A stretch of DNA of 5,180 nucleotides from Chloroflexota bacterium (GTDB taxonomy: Bacteria > Chloroflexota > Dormibacteria > CF-121). How positions within the stretch are numbered: the stretch's first letter is position 1; every line of letters begins with the position of its first letter. This document shows positions 1-5,180 of the stretch, piece by piece. Position numbers and translations under genes: made by a program. The stretch spans positions 1-5,180 of the forward strand of contig VBFF01000104.1 in NCBI GenBank assembly GCA_005889285.1. Direction: 5' to 3'. The notes under the pieces are model-generated. The model ran no database searches and was not told the origin of the DNA. It saw nothing but the letters and a program-made list of their open reading frames with translations.

Positions 1-588
1 CAACAAACCCCGCTCGCGCTGCGGGATGTCCAGTTGTGGCATCGCTCGCAGGGCGCCCAACACCGGCAGCTTCGCGATATCCCAGATCGCGTCCTCCGCC
101 CGCCGCCGATGAGCATCCGAGCGAACATTGTTCAGTAGGACACCGGCGATCCTGGGCGACTCGGCAAAGCTCTTGAAGCCCAACGCCACCGCGGCCGCGC
201 TCTCCGTCATGTCGTTGATGTCGATCACCAGGACGACCGGCGCCTTGATGATGCGAGCGACATCCGCGGTGCTGCCATCGGTGCTCCCCCCGCGGCCGTC
301 GAAGAGTCCGAGCATGCCCTCGACCAGCGCCAGGTCGACGCCCAGCACGCCCTGCGCCAGCACCTGGCGGAGCGCGCCCTCACCGAGCATCCAGGAGTCG
401 AGATTGCGGCAGGGGCGCCCACTGACGTGGGCCAGGTAGGCGGCGTCGATGTAGTCAGGTCCGACTTTGAAGGATTGCACCGTCAGCCCACGGGATTTGA
501 AGGCGGCAATCAGGCCGGCGGTGAGGATGGTCTTTCCAACGTTGCTCGCGGTTCCCGCGATGACCAGCCTGGCGCTATCGCTTGCTAA
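1..588 (-). CDS. cobB: Cobyrinic acid a,c-diamide synthase, N-terminal part (cut by window edge; start unresolved)
   Basis: This enzyme amidates the a and c acetate side chains of cobyrinic (or hydrogenobyrinic) acid, using ATP and glutamine, in the corrin branch of cobalamin synthesis in the cytoplasm. I translated the frame by hand. Counting residue 1 as the Leu codon at 567-565, it shows a Walker A of the BioD/CobB type, GTASNVGKT (5-13). It then shows KVGPDYID (34-41), NLDSW (55-59), VEGMLGLFDG (82-91), GSTADVAR (98-105), APVVLVID (109-116) and GVLLNNV (142-148). All are hallmarks of the CobB/CbiA family. About 190 of the usual roughly 450 residues are present; the glutamine amidotransferase domain lies beyond the left edge. 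The frame is open from 624, just after a TAG at 627-625, yet has no ATG, GTG or TTG before the P-loop. The first such codon, GTG at 480, would remove the P-loop. Cobyrinic versus hydrogenobyrinic substrate cannot be told from this part. Confidence 0.9.
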
Positions 589-592
589 ACAA

Positions 593-662
593 GGTGCCTC
601 TTCCCCAAAGCACCTGCCTGACGGCTACCGTAGCACAGCCATTGCGCCCGAGTAAAGGCACC
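593..662 (-). promoter_or_regulatory. Leader before cobB with two mutually exclusive helices around the likely ribosome site
   Basis: Read on the minus strand, GGUGCCUUU (662-654) can pair with AGAGGCACC (601-593) as a 9-bp helix with one G-U pair. The competing AGGUGC (615-610) can pair with GCACCU (597-592) as a 6-bp hairpin. The 12-nt loop of that hairpin holds most of a purine-rich ribosome-binding candidate, GGGGAAGAGG (607-598). A small GCUA-CGG-UAGC hairpin lies between, ending at the TAG at 627-625. The pairings are read directly from the sequence. A regulatory role is inference, and I find none of the conserved blocks of a cobalamin riboswitch. Confidence 0.3.
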
Positions 663-674
663 GTAAGCGATTGT

Positions 675-1085
675 CTAGTTCTTGGCCCTGTCAGGCAGAC
701 CGTCAAAAAATGGAGGCCAGACGCCGCTGATTCCGCCTTCAAAGACCGGCGATCCTGTCGAAACCCACTCATCGGTCACGATCGCAATGCCCCATGTCGT
801 GCACCCCAAGGGAGAAATTGCGTACTGCCCCGAGACGGCAACGACCCACACGAAATAATCGGAGCCACCTGAGATTGCTTCTCCGCCCGCGACCAGGTCG
901 CTGTATCGCATGTACTTGGCTTCCACCCGAGGGTAGGGCGAGTGGTCTCCCCACTTCATCGCCGCTTGAATTGCCTGCTGGCGGGTGAGCTTAGGGTGAA
1001 TCGAACCCTGACCGACCCAGAGAGCAATCACCGCGATAAGAACGATGACGCCGGCGCTTAGCGAGAACGCAACGGAGCTAGACAC
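675..1085 (-). CDS. Hypothetical membrane-anchored small protein
   Basis: I do not recognise this 136-residue protein. It begins at a GTG; no ATG occurs until residue 43. Residues 7-25 (FSLSAGVIVLIAVIALWVG) form one hydrophobic helix with almost no charge before it, so it is either a signal anchor or an uncleaved signal peptide with the rest outside the membrane. The next stretch, LTRQQAIQAAMKWG (33-46), resembles the start of PepSY-like repeats. The later FVWVVAVSGQYA (78-89) would suit the strand that follows in such folds, but this is only a by-eye resemblance. Two cysteine-poor, Trp/Gly-rich segments close the protein. It starts 15 nt after the recJ stop on the same strand, so it may be co-transcribed, although no clear ribosome site precedes the GTG. 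In the first 40 codons about one third of third positions are A or T, which looks higher than in the neighbours. Confidence 0.6.
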   Translation of the reverse strand: MSSSVAFSLSAGVIVLIAVIALWVGQGSIHPKLTRQQAIQAAMKWGDHSPYPRVEAKYMRYSDLVAGGEAISGGSDYFVWVVAVSGQYAISPLGCTTWGIAIVTDEWVSTGSPVFEGGISGVWPPFFDGLPDRAKN

Positions 1086-1107
1086 GGGGTCTAGCGCCTG
1101 TTAGGCG
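1077..1107 (-). repeat. Two adjacent inverted repeats at the recJ/hypothetical gene junction
   Basis: GCTAGAC (1077-1083) and GTCTAGC (1089-1095) form a perfect 7-bp inverted repeat with a 5-nt loop that includes the GTG start of the small gene. Directly beside it, CGCCT (1095-1099) and AGGCG (1103-1107) form a 5-bp hairpin over the recJ stop codon. Neither is followed by a T-run on either strand, so an intrinsic terminator is not supported. They could limit translation of the small gene, bind a regulator or stabilise mRNA ends; this is inference. Confidence 0.4.
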
Positions 1108-2879
1108 AGCACCAGTGCCGGCTGGAGTGCCGGTCTTAGATCCCTGAGATGCAGGCGAATCCGGTCGAGGCCATCCCACCGCTCGCATTGCAAGGCGTAC
1201 ACGACATCGATCCGCCGGCCGCTGGGGAGATGGGCCGCGGCGCTTGCTTTGTCGAACGCGATCGCCTCCGCGCTGGCGGTCCGGTCACGGAGCTGCACGC
1301 GGAGGTGACGACGATCCGAGCCAAACGTCTCGGTGCGCACCACTTCCACCTCTTTGCTGAGGAGCACGGGCTCGCGATTGCCAACCCCGAAGGGGGCGAG
1401 CAGCTGGAGTTCGTGGTGCAGGCTTGGCTTGAGGTCCGCGAAGGCGGCTGTCGCTTCGATGGTAATCGGGCGTGAGAACGCGTCGCCGTTCAAGCGAGCC
1501 AGCGTGTATTGCTCGAGACAATCCTTGAGCTCCGCGAATCGACTCTTCAACACCGTAAGGCCGGCGGCCATGGCGTGCCCACCAAATCGATGCAGCATCG
1601 GCGCGCACTGCGCAAGACATTCGACCAGGTGAAAACCCTCGATGCTCCGCGCGGAACCGCGCCACTCCTCACCTTCGGTGTTAAAGATGAAGGTCGGACG
1701 GTAGAACTCTTCCACCAGCCGGCTCGCCGCCAGCCCGAGCACGCCGAGCGGCCAGCGGTCCTGGCCCATGATGATCACCGCGGCGCCATTGTCGAGCTCG
1801 GCGACCCGGGTCTTTGCCTCGCGCACAATCTCTGCCGTCAGCTGCTGCCGCTGCGCGTTCTGTTCGTGCAGTCGCTGGGCGAGCGGATCCGCCGACTCCC
1901 GGCTCTCGGCCATCAACAGCTCGAGGGCGAGCATCGCGTCTTCCATCCGGCCGGCCGCGTTGATGCGCGGGCCAAGTTGAAACGCGAGGTGTTCGGCGGT
2001 GACCGGCGCCCTGATGCCGGCGACGGCGAGCAATGCCGCGCAGCCTGGACTGGGGTCCTCGCTCAGCCGTCGAAGCCCGGCCCGCACGATGGCGCGATTC
2101 TCCGCGCGCAGCGGCACCACATCGGCGACGGTGCCAAGCGCCACCGCATCGAGTGACGCGCCCGGATCGAGCCGTCCCGGAAACACCCGTTGCTCGAGCG
2201 CGACGAGAAGCTTGTAGGCCACCCCGCAGGCGGCCAGCCCGTCGAAGGGATAGGCACAATCGGGCTGTTTGGGATTGATGAGCGCATCGACCGAGGGGCG
2301 ATGCGCACCGACTTCGTGGTGGTCGGTCACGATCAGGCGCATGCCGCGCGGCCGCCCGGCGGCGGCCTCCACCGAGTTCGTTCCGCAGTCGCACGTGATC
2401 ACGAGCCGGGCCCCTCGGGCATGCAACTCATTGAGCGCATCGAGGTTCAGGCCATAACCCTCCGTGAAGCGGTTGGGAATATAGGTGATGACGTCGGCGC
2501 CGACGGCGCGAAGGCCGCGTGCCAGCGTCACACAGGCGGTGACTCCATCGGCGTCGTAATCGCCGTAGACCGCGATGCGCTCGCCGGCGGCGATGGCCTG
2601 GGCGATCAGCTCGCACGCGATCGCCATGTCTTTCAGCAAGAAGGGATCCGGGGCACGTTCGAGGTCGGTCTGCAACCAGGGATCGAGCTGATTCTGCCGC
2701 ACCACGCCGCGTCCATGCAGGATTTGCCGGAATACGGGGGAGAAGGCCTCCAGTCCTGGCTGAGCCCGAAGTGGCTCGGGGAGGATCCAGTTCCGGCGTT
2801 CCTTCTTCAAGGCCGCCCGCAGTATGGCACCGGTTTGCGACAGCTGCGTGTCGGAGTTATCCACAGCGTTCGCGATCAA
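1101..2879 (-). CDS. recJ: Single-stranded-DNA-specific 5'-3' exonuclease RecJ
   Basis: RecJ degrades single-stranded DNA from the 5' end in recombination, mismatch and base-excision repair, using divalent metal ions. The DHH-family phosphoesterase motifs are complete in this 592-residue protein. They are VYGDYDADG (104-112), ITCDCGT (161-167), VTDHHE (184-189) and VALGTVADVVPL (246-257). The C-terminal domains follow with GPRINAAGRM (303-312), GSARSIEGFHL (408-418) and the DHHA1 motif RFGGHAMAAG (431-440), then an OB-fold-like tail from about 470. Length fits the family (E. coli RecJ is 577 residues). The start is uncertain. TTG at 2879 gives the longest form; GTG at 2864 and TTG at 2810 are alternatives. 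The last would give MKKERRNWILPEP, which looks most like typical RecJ N-termini. None has a strong ribosome site. The gene follows the transporter by 12 nt if the long form is right, or 81 nt with the 2810 start. Function is secure; only the start is open. Confidence 0.96.
   Translation of the reverse strand: MIANAVDNSDTQLSQTGAILRAALKKERRNWILPEPLRAQPGLEAFSPVFRQILHGRGVVRQNQLDPWLQTDLERAPDPFLLKDMAIACELIAQAIAAGERIAVYGDYDADGVTACVTLARGLRAVGADVITYIPNRFTEGYGLNLDALNELHARGARLVITCDCGTNSVEAAAGRPRGMRLIVTDHHEVGAHRPSVDALINPKQPDCAYPFDGLAACGVAYKLLVALEQRVFPGRLDPGASLDAVALGTVADVVPLRAENRAIVRAGLRRLSEDPSPGCAALLAVAGIRAPVTAEHLAFQLGPRINAAGRMEDAMLALELLMAESRESADPLAQRLHEQNAQRQQLTAEIVREAKTRVAELDNGAAVIIMGQDRWPLGVLGLAASRLVEEFYRPTFIFNTEGEEWRGSARSIEGFHLVECLAQCAPMLHRFGGHAMAAGLTVLKSRFAELKDCLEQYTLARLNGDAFSRPITIEATAAFADLKPSLHHELQLLAPFGVGNREPVLLSKEVEVVRTETFGSDRRHLRVQLRDRTASAEAIAFDKASAAAHLPSGRRIDVVYALQCERWDGLDRIRLHLRDLRPALQPALVLA
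2857..2865 (+). promoter_or_regulatory. Single DnaA-box-like 9-mer
   Basis: TTATCCACA on the plus strand matches the classic DnaA box consensus TTATNCACA exactly. It lies inside the N-terminal extension of recJ if translation starts at 2879, or in the transporter-recJ gap if it starts at 2810. It stands alone, with no second box or AT-rich stretch nearby, so it does not suggest an origin. A role in regulating recJ is possible but a chance match is just as plausible. Confidence 0.2.
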
Positions 2880-2891
2880 CGCTAGTCGGCG

Positions 2892-3887
2892 TTACGCGGC
2901 GGCCGGCTCCTCCACGACGACCGGCGGAGTCCGATCCTTGGTGTAGTTCAGGATCAGGATGACAGCGATCAAGAGGCCGGTGCCGATGAACTGCGGCAGG
3001 TAGAGCGGCTGGTTGAAGCCGTAGGGCGGCGGGGCCGAGGCGATGAAGGTGGCGGTCACGGGATAGGCCAGCTCAGCGATCGTCGCGAGGGTTGCCGGTG
3101 TGCTGCGCAGGGCGCGGTAATAAAGCAGCAATGAGAGGAATCCGGGAATCAGCGCGATCCCGAGGAAGGGGAGGACGTCGGACGCCTGGTAGTGGGCGAA
3201 CGCTGATCCCCTGTATTGCAGCAGCAGGATGACGAGGAGGACGGGGAGCGCCAGGGTAAATCGGAGCGCGGTCGTGGTCGTGAAGCTGAGCTTGCCGAGC
3301 ACGAAGCGGCCGAGCACGGTCCCGCTGGCCCACAGCGCCGCGGCGCCCAGCGCATAGAGTCCGGCCTCGAGGCGTCCGTGCTGGAGGTCCGAGAAGGGTG
3401 CCGTGAGGTCCTGCGCAAAGACCACCAGGTAGACGCCGACGATCGCCAGCGCCGCGGTCGGCCAGAACCAGGGACGGCGTCGCTCCCCCAGGACGACCCA
3501 GGCGAGGAGGATCGCGATCAACGGCTGCGTCTGCTGGAGCACGAACGTCTCAGCGAAGTGGCCGTATGAGAACGATTTCGTGAAGAGGAGCGTGGCGATC
3601 GCTTGCGGACCAATCGCGATCAGTCCGATCGCCAGCCACCCGCGCTTGTCCAGGCGGCGCAGCTCGGGGATGCCGCGGAGCAGGAAGGCGAGCAGGAACA
3701 GACTGACCAGCGCGTCCTCGATGACCACGATCTGCGCGGGCTTGAGGTGGCCGATGAGCTGCGCGCGGAAATACGTATCCGAGGCCCACATCGTCGCCGC
3801 CAGCGCCACCAGGACGACCGAGAAGCGGTCGATGAGGCCAACCCGTCCGGGCACGGTCGCCGGTGAGCTCACGGTCGGGACGGCCAT
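2892..3887 (-). CDS. EamA/DMT-superfamily transporter under FMN riboswitch control, probable riboflavin importer
   Basis: This is an inner-membrane carrier of the drug/metabolite transporter superfamily with two EamA repeats, at about residues 22-157 and 174-314, and about ten hydrophobic helices. The fourth/fifth helix region carries VLQQTQPLIAILLAWVVLGE (117-136, residues counted from the ATG at 3887), typical of the family end of repeat one. The protein ends in a short, charged, Pro/Ala-rich tail. I chose the ATG at 3887 (331 residues) because AAAGGAG sits 5 nt upstream. A longer frame from the ATG at 3956 would start inside the riboswitch aptamer, whose conserved 3' block itself contains that ATG. 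Family alone does not give the substrate. The FMN riboswitch just upstream, with no riboflavin synthesis gene between, points to riboflavin or another flavin. RibN and ImpX are known RFN-linked members of this superfamily; whether this is an orthologue of either cannot be judged here. recJ follows closely, so it may also feel the switch. Confidence 0.9.
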   Translation of the reverse strand: MAVPTVSSPATVPGRVGLIDRFSVVLVALAATMWASDTYFRAQLIGHLKPAQIVVIEDALVSLFLLAFLLRGIPELRRLDKRGWLAIGLIAIGPQAIATLLFTKSFSYGHFAETFVLQQTQPLIAILLAWVVLGERRRPWFWPTAALAIVGVYLVVFAQDLTAPFSDLQHGRLEAGLYALGAAALWASGTVLGRFVLGKLSFTTTTALRFTLALPVLLVILLLQYRGSAFAHYQASDVLPFLGIALIPGFLSLLLYYRALRSTPATLATIAELAYPVTATFIASAPPPYGFNQPLYLPQFIGTGLLIAVILILNYTKDRTPPVVVEEPAAA

Positions 3888-3892
3888 CATCG

Positions 3893-3899
3893 CTCCTTT
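3893..3899 (-). promoter_or_regulatory. Ribosome binding site of the transporter gene
   Basis: AAAGGAG on the minus strand lies 5 nt before the ATG at 3887 and 2 nt before another ATG at 3890. It is the best ribosome site in the window and decides the start in favour of 3887. As the last element of the leader it is also the likely target of riboswitch control, although I could not find a clear anti-ribosome-site partner. Confidence 0.75.
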
Positions 3900-3920
3900 G
3901 GCCGCCGGGGCAGAAATCGG

Positions 3921-3937
3921 GCGCACGGCACGTGCAC
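3921..3937 (-). other. Hairpin in the riboswitch expression platform
   Basis: On the minus strand GUGCACG (3937-3931) pairs with CGUGCGC (3927-3921) through 7 bp, one of them G-U, with a UGC loop. It sits between the FMN aptamer and the ribosome site. The bases after it (CCGATTTCTG) are not a proper U-run, so it is a weak candidate terminator and may simply be part of a translational switch. Confidence 0.35.
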
Positions 3938-3943
3938 TCCGAG

Positions 3944-4070
3944 GGCCTTCTTTCATCCCGACTGTACGGTCGGCCCCGGAGTGGGCGCTACGCCTTCACC
4001 GGGTCATGCGCCGTAGGGCGCTCGCGGGCTTTACCGCCGATCAGGGAGTTACACCCCTGCCCCGAAGACC
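3944..4070 (-). promoter_or_regulatory. FMN riboswitch (RFN element) aptamer
   Basis: This RNA binds flavin mononucleotide and lowers expression of riboflavin synthesis or transport genes when FMN is plentiful. Read on the minus strand, the conserved blocks appear in order: CUUCGGGGCAGGG, then CUCCCUGAUCGGCGGU, AGCCCGCGAGC, CCGGUGAA, CUCCGGGGCCGAC and GUCGGGAUGAAAGAAGG. Helices are visible: P1 GGUCUUC (4070-4064)/GAAGGCC (3950-3944), P2 CAGGG (4059-4055)/CCCUG (4046-4042), and P3 GCGG (4037-4034)/CCGC (4027-4024). A variable hairpin GCGCC/GGCGC (4021-4008), CCGG (4002-3999)/CCGG (3979-3976), and CCGAC (3973-3969)/GUCGG (3962-3958) complete the multi-branch fold. An extra GGCG-UAG-CGCC hairpin (3994-3984) enlarges the fifth arm. 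The aptamer starts only 20 nt after the DUF2652 stop codon. A weak -10-like TATTCT (4082-4077) would place a transcript start near 4070, but no good -35 is seen. It controls the transporter that follows. Confidence 0.93.
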
Positions 4071-4090
4071 ACGACCAGAATATCAGGTCG

Positions 4091-4729
4091 CTAGTGAAGG
4101 AGAGCGCGGAGCGGCGCGAAGTCGCGGTAACCGACCGAGAGCGCCCCCAAATCGGCAACCACCTCCTCGAGGCGCACAAAGTCGGCGGCCTGCTCCGGCA
4201 GCAATCGCTCCAGCAGGGCCGCCGTGGCGAGGATGTATTCATGCGACGGGACGTGATTCTTCGCCAGTCGATGGAGGACGATGACATCGGTCCCATGTAG
4301 TTGCTCGACCTGACCGACGCGATAGCGACTGTAGTGGCCGTGATGGGCGATCACCTTGACCGTCAATGTCGGCGCTCGGACGCACGCCTGGCAGGGACAA
4401 TGGACGGCGCGCTCCGCGACGACCTTTCGCAAACGACGGTGAAAGGCAAGATACGTCTGATCGAACCAGTCCATCAGCTCCGGGCCGGTTTTGTCGCCAA
4501 CGAAGAAGACGGCATCGCCTTCCAACCGAGAAACCTCCAGGTGCGCGCCAAGGCTCTGCAGCACGGCATCGAGTAACTCGGCCACGAGGATCTGGGAGTG
4601 GGTGAGCTCGGTTTCGGCGACGTACGTGGTGTAGCCCGAAATGTCGACGAGCACCAGCGGGCCGTCGATCCCCGCGTCCATCCCACCCGTCGGGAGCGAC
4701 GGGCCGAGAGTGGACGCGTTCTGGCTCAT
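4091..4729 (-). CDS. DUF2652 protein with a class III nucleotidyl-cyclase-like fold
   Basis: This 212-residue protein matches the DUF2652 family, whose sequence pattern follows the class III adenylate/guanylate cyclase homology domain. LVLVDISGYTTYV (25-37) corresponds to the first metal-binding Asp motif (D29), and RLEGDAVFFVGD (68-79) to the second (D72). KVIAHHGHYSRYRVGQVEQLHGTDVIVLHRLAKN (starting at 125) corresponds to the strand-helix that ends in the cyclase VNxAARL motif. By eye the transition-state Asn is replaced by Ile150 while Arg154 is kept, so catalysis is doubtful. A CPCQAC cluster (111-116) lies in the middle and could bind metal. I chose ATG 4729 because it follows the upstream stop by 16 nt; GGGGA precedes it with almost no spacing, so the ribosome site is poor. 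A TTG at 4792 would overlap the upstream gene. The role is unknown; a ligand sensor or degenerate signalling enzyme is possible. Position behind the sulfite oxidase suggests co-transcription. Confidence 0.85.
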   Translation of the reverse strand: MSQNASTLGPSLPTGGMDAGIDGPLVLVDISGYTTYVAETELTHSQILVAELLDAVLQSLGAHLEVSRLEGDAVFFVGDKTGPELMDWFDQTYLAFHRRLRKVVAERAVHCPCQACVRAPTLTVKVIAHHGHYSRYRVGQVEQLHGTDVIVLHRLAKNHVPSHEYILATAALLERLLPEQAADFVRLEEVVADLGALSVGYRDFAPLRALLH

Positions 4730-4745
4730 TCCCCGTGGACCAGGG

Positions 4746-5180
4746 TCATAGACCGTCGGCCGGAATCTGGACGGGCACCGACTCCTGAGCAACCACGACT
4801 TTGATGCGCTGCACCTGGTTGTTGCAGACGCCGTGCGCGTTCCATGGCGCCGTCAGCGGTTGCGCGTTCTTGGCCGCATCGGTCGCGCGGCAGCAGAGCT
4901 CGTACTCCCCCGCCGCTTTGACCTCCCATTCGTAACGCCACGACTGCCAGGCGAAGTCGTCGCCGTCGCCTGCCAGCCGCGCATCCGACCACGATCGCCC
5001 GCCGTCGGTGCTGACCTCGACACGAACGATGCGCCCGCGGCCCGACCAGGCTTTGCCTTCGAGGACACAGGTCCCGAGCCGAAGCTGCCGCGTGCGCGGC
5101 AGGAAATCGGGGATGCCGGGCGGCACCATCAGCGAGCGTGGCAGCATCCGGGTCACGGGCTCGCCCAGCTCGTCCCAGGT
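4746..5180 (-). CDS. Sulfite-oxidase-type molybdopterin oxidoreductase, C-terminal part (cut by window edge)
   Basis: The frame is open to the right edge and gives the last 144 residues. These form the Ig-like dimerisation domain (Mo-co dimer) of the sulfite oxidase family. Visible family marks, counted from the edge, are RSLMVPPGIPDF, then GKAWSGRGRIVRVEVSTDGGRSW, WRYEWEV, and YELCCRATDAAKNAQP. PWNAHGVCNNQVQRIKVVV comes close to the end. Full-length enzymes oxidise sulfite, or reduce related S- or N-oxides, at a molybdenum cofactor held by an N-terminal domain that lies outside this window, usually in the periplasm. Because the catalytic domain, with its Mo-ligating cysteine, is not visible, the substrate and export signal cannot be judged. 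The DUF2652 gene starts 16 nt after its stop codon. Confidence 0.88.
   Translation of the reverse strand, partial: TWDELGEPVTRMLPRSLMVPPGIPDFLPRTRQLRLGTCVLEGKAWSGRGRIVRVEVSTDGGRSWSDARLAGDGDDFAWQSWRYEWEVKAAGEYELCCRATDAAKNAQPLTAPWNAHGVCNNQVQRIKVVVAQESVPVQIPADGL

Noticed and set aside
592..674. Cobalamin riboswitch before cobB
   Set aside because: The stretch is too short, and neither the B12-box-like block nor the GCCACTG block could be found.
1509..2156. Plus-strand reading frame of 215 residues
   Set aside because: Antisense to recJ, rich in Arg, Gly and Ala with no recognisable motif.
2857..2865. Replication origin signalled by a DnaA box
   Set aside because: A single box without clustering, AT-rich unwinding region or dnaA/dnaN genes does not make an origin.
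2190..2885. Long plus-strand reading frame of 231 residues
   Set aside because: It lies fully antisense to recJ, whose DHH motifs are intact, and shows no domain of its own; GC-rich coding DNA commonly leaves the opposite strand open.
3921..3950. Intrinsic terminator after the FMN aptamer
   Set aside because: A 7-bp GC-rich hairpin is present but only a broken ATTTCT follows, so termination control is not supported; kept only as a hairpin.
3580..4284. Plus-strand reading frame of 234 residues
   Set aside because: It runs antisense across the transporter, the FMN riboswitch and part of the DUF2652 gene, all of which are well supported on the minus strand.
1..5180. A single joint system of all genes (defence island or new pathway)
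   Set aside because: The genes belong to separate housekeeping functions; no nuclease-effector pair, toxin-antitoxin pair, repeats array or mobile element is visible.

Overview
The window is GC-rich bacterial chromosome, and all six genes I can support are read leftward from the minus strand. In transcription order (right to left) they are: the C-terminal part of a sulfite-oxidase-type molybdenum enzyme (cut by the right edge), a small DUF2652/cyclase-like protein, an FMN riboswitch, an EamA/DMT-type membrane transporter, the single-strand exonuclease RecJ, a short unrecognised membrane-anchored protein, and the N-terminal part of cobyrinic acid a,c-diamide synthase CobB/CbiA (cut by the left edge). 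Gene spacing is tight: 16 nt, 20 nt to the riboswitch, 12 nt, 15 nt and about 86 nt. The block therefore looks like a co-directional run, possibly one or several operons. Long plus-strand reading frames are antisense shadows of these genes.

The most informative element is the RNA between the DUF2652 gene and the transporter. On the minus strand, 4070 to 3944 carries the conserved blocks of an FMN (RFN) riboswitch in the right order, closed by a 7-bp P1 helix. The only gene directly downstream is a ten-helix EamA transporter. This makes the transporter a strong riboflavin-uptake candidate, comparable to the known RFN-controlled DMT-superfamily proteins RibN and ImpX. The riboswitch also settles the start codon. 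The longest reading frame would begin at an ATG that belongs to the conserved 3' part of the aptamer, whereas an ATG at 3887 follows a clear AAAGGAG ribosome site.

The left end holds a second puzzle. The CobB reading frame has intact Walker A and family motifs, but no ATG, GTG or TTG in frame between the preceding stop (627-625) and the P-loop. A well-placed TTG behind a GGGGAAGAGG site is one base out of frame. The same leader can form two mutually exclusive helices around that ribosome site. This may be a sequencing indel, a non-canonical start, or a damaged gene.

The organism cannot be fixed from this window. High GC, compact co-directional genes, a DUF2652 protein beside a sulfite oxidase, and B12 synthesis genes fit an uncultured soil or water bacterium. 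Chloroflexota is my guess, at low confidence. The genes share no single obvious pathway: molybdenum cofactor enzyme, flavin uptake, DNA repair and corrinoid synthesis look like neighbours rather than one system. No mobile element, CRISPR array, tRNA or rRNA was seen, and no gene-free stretch exceeds 300 bases.
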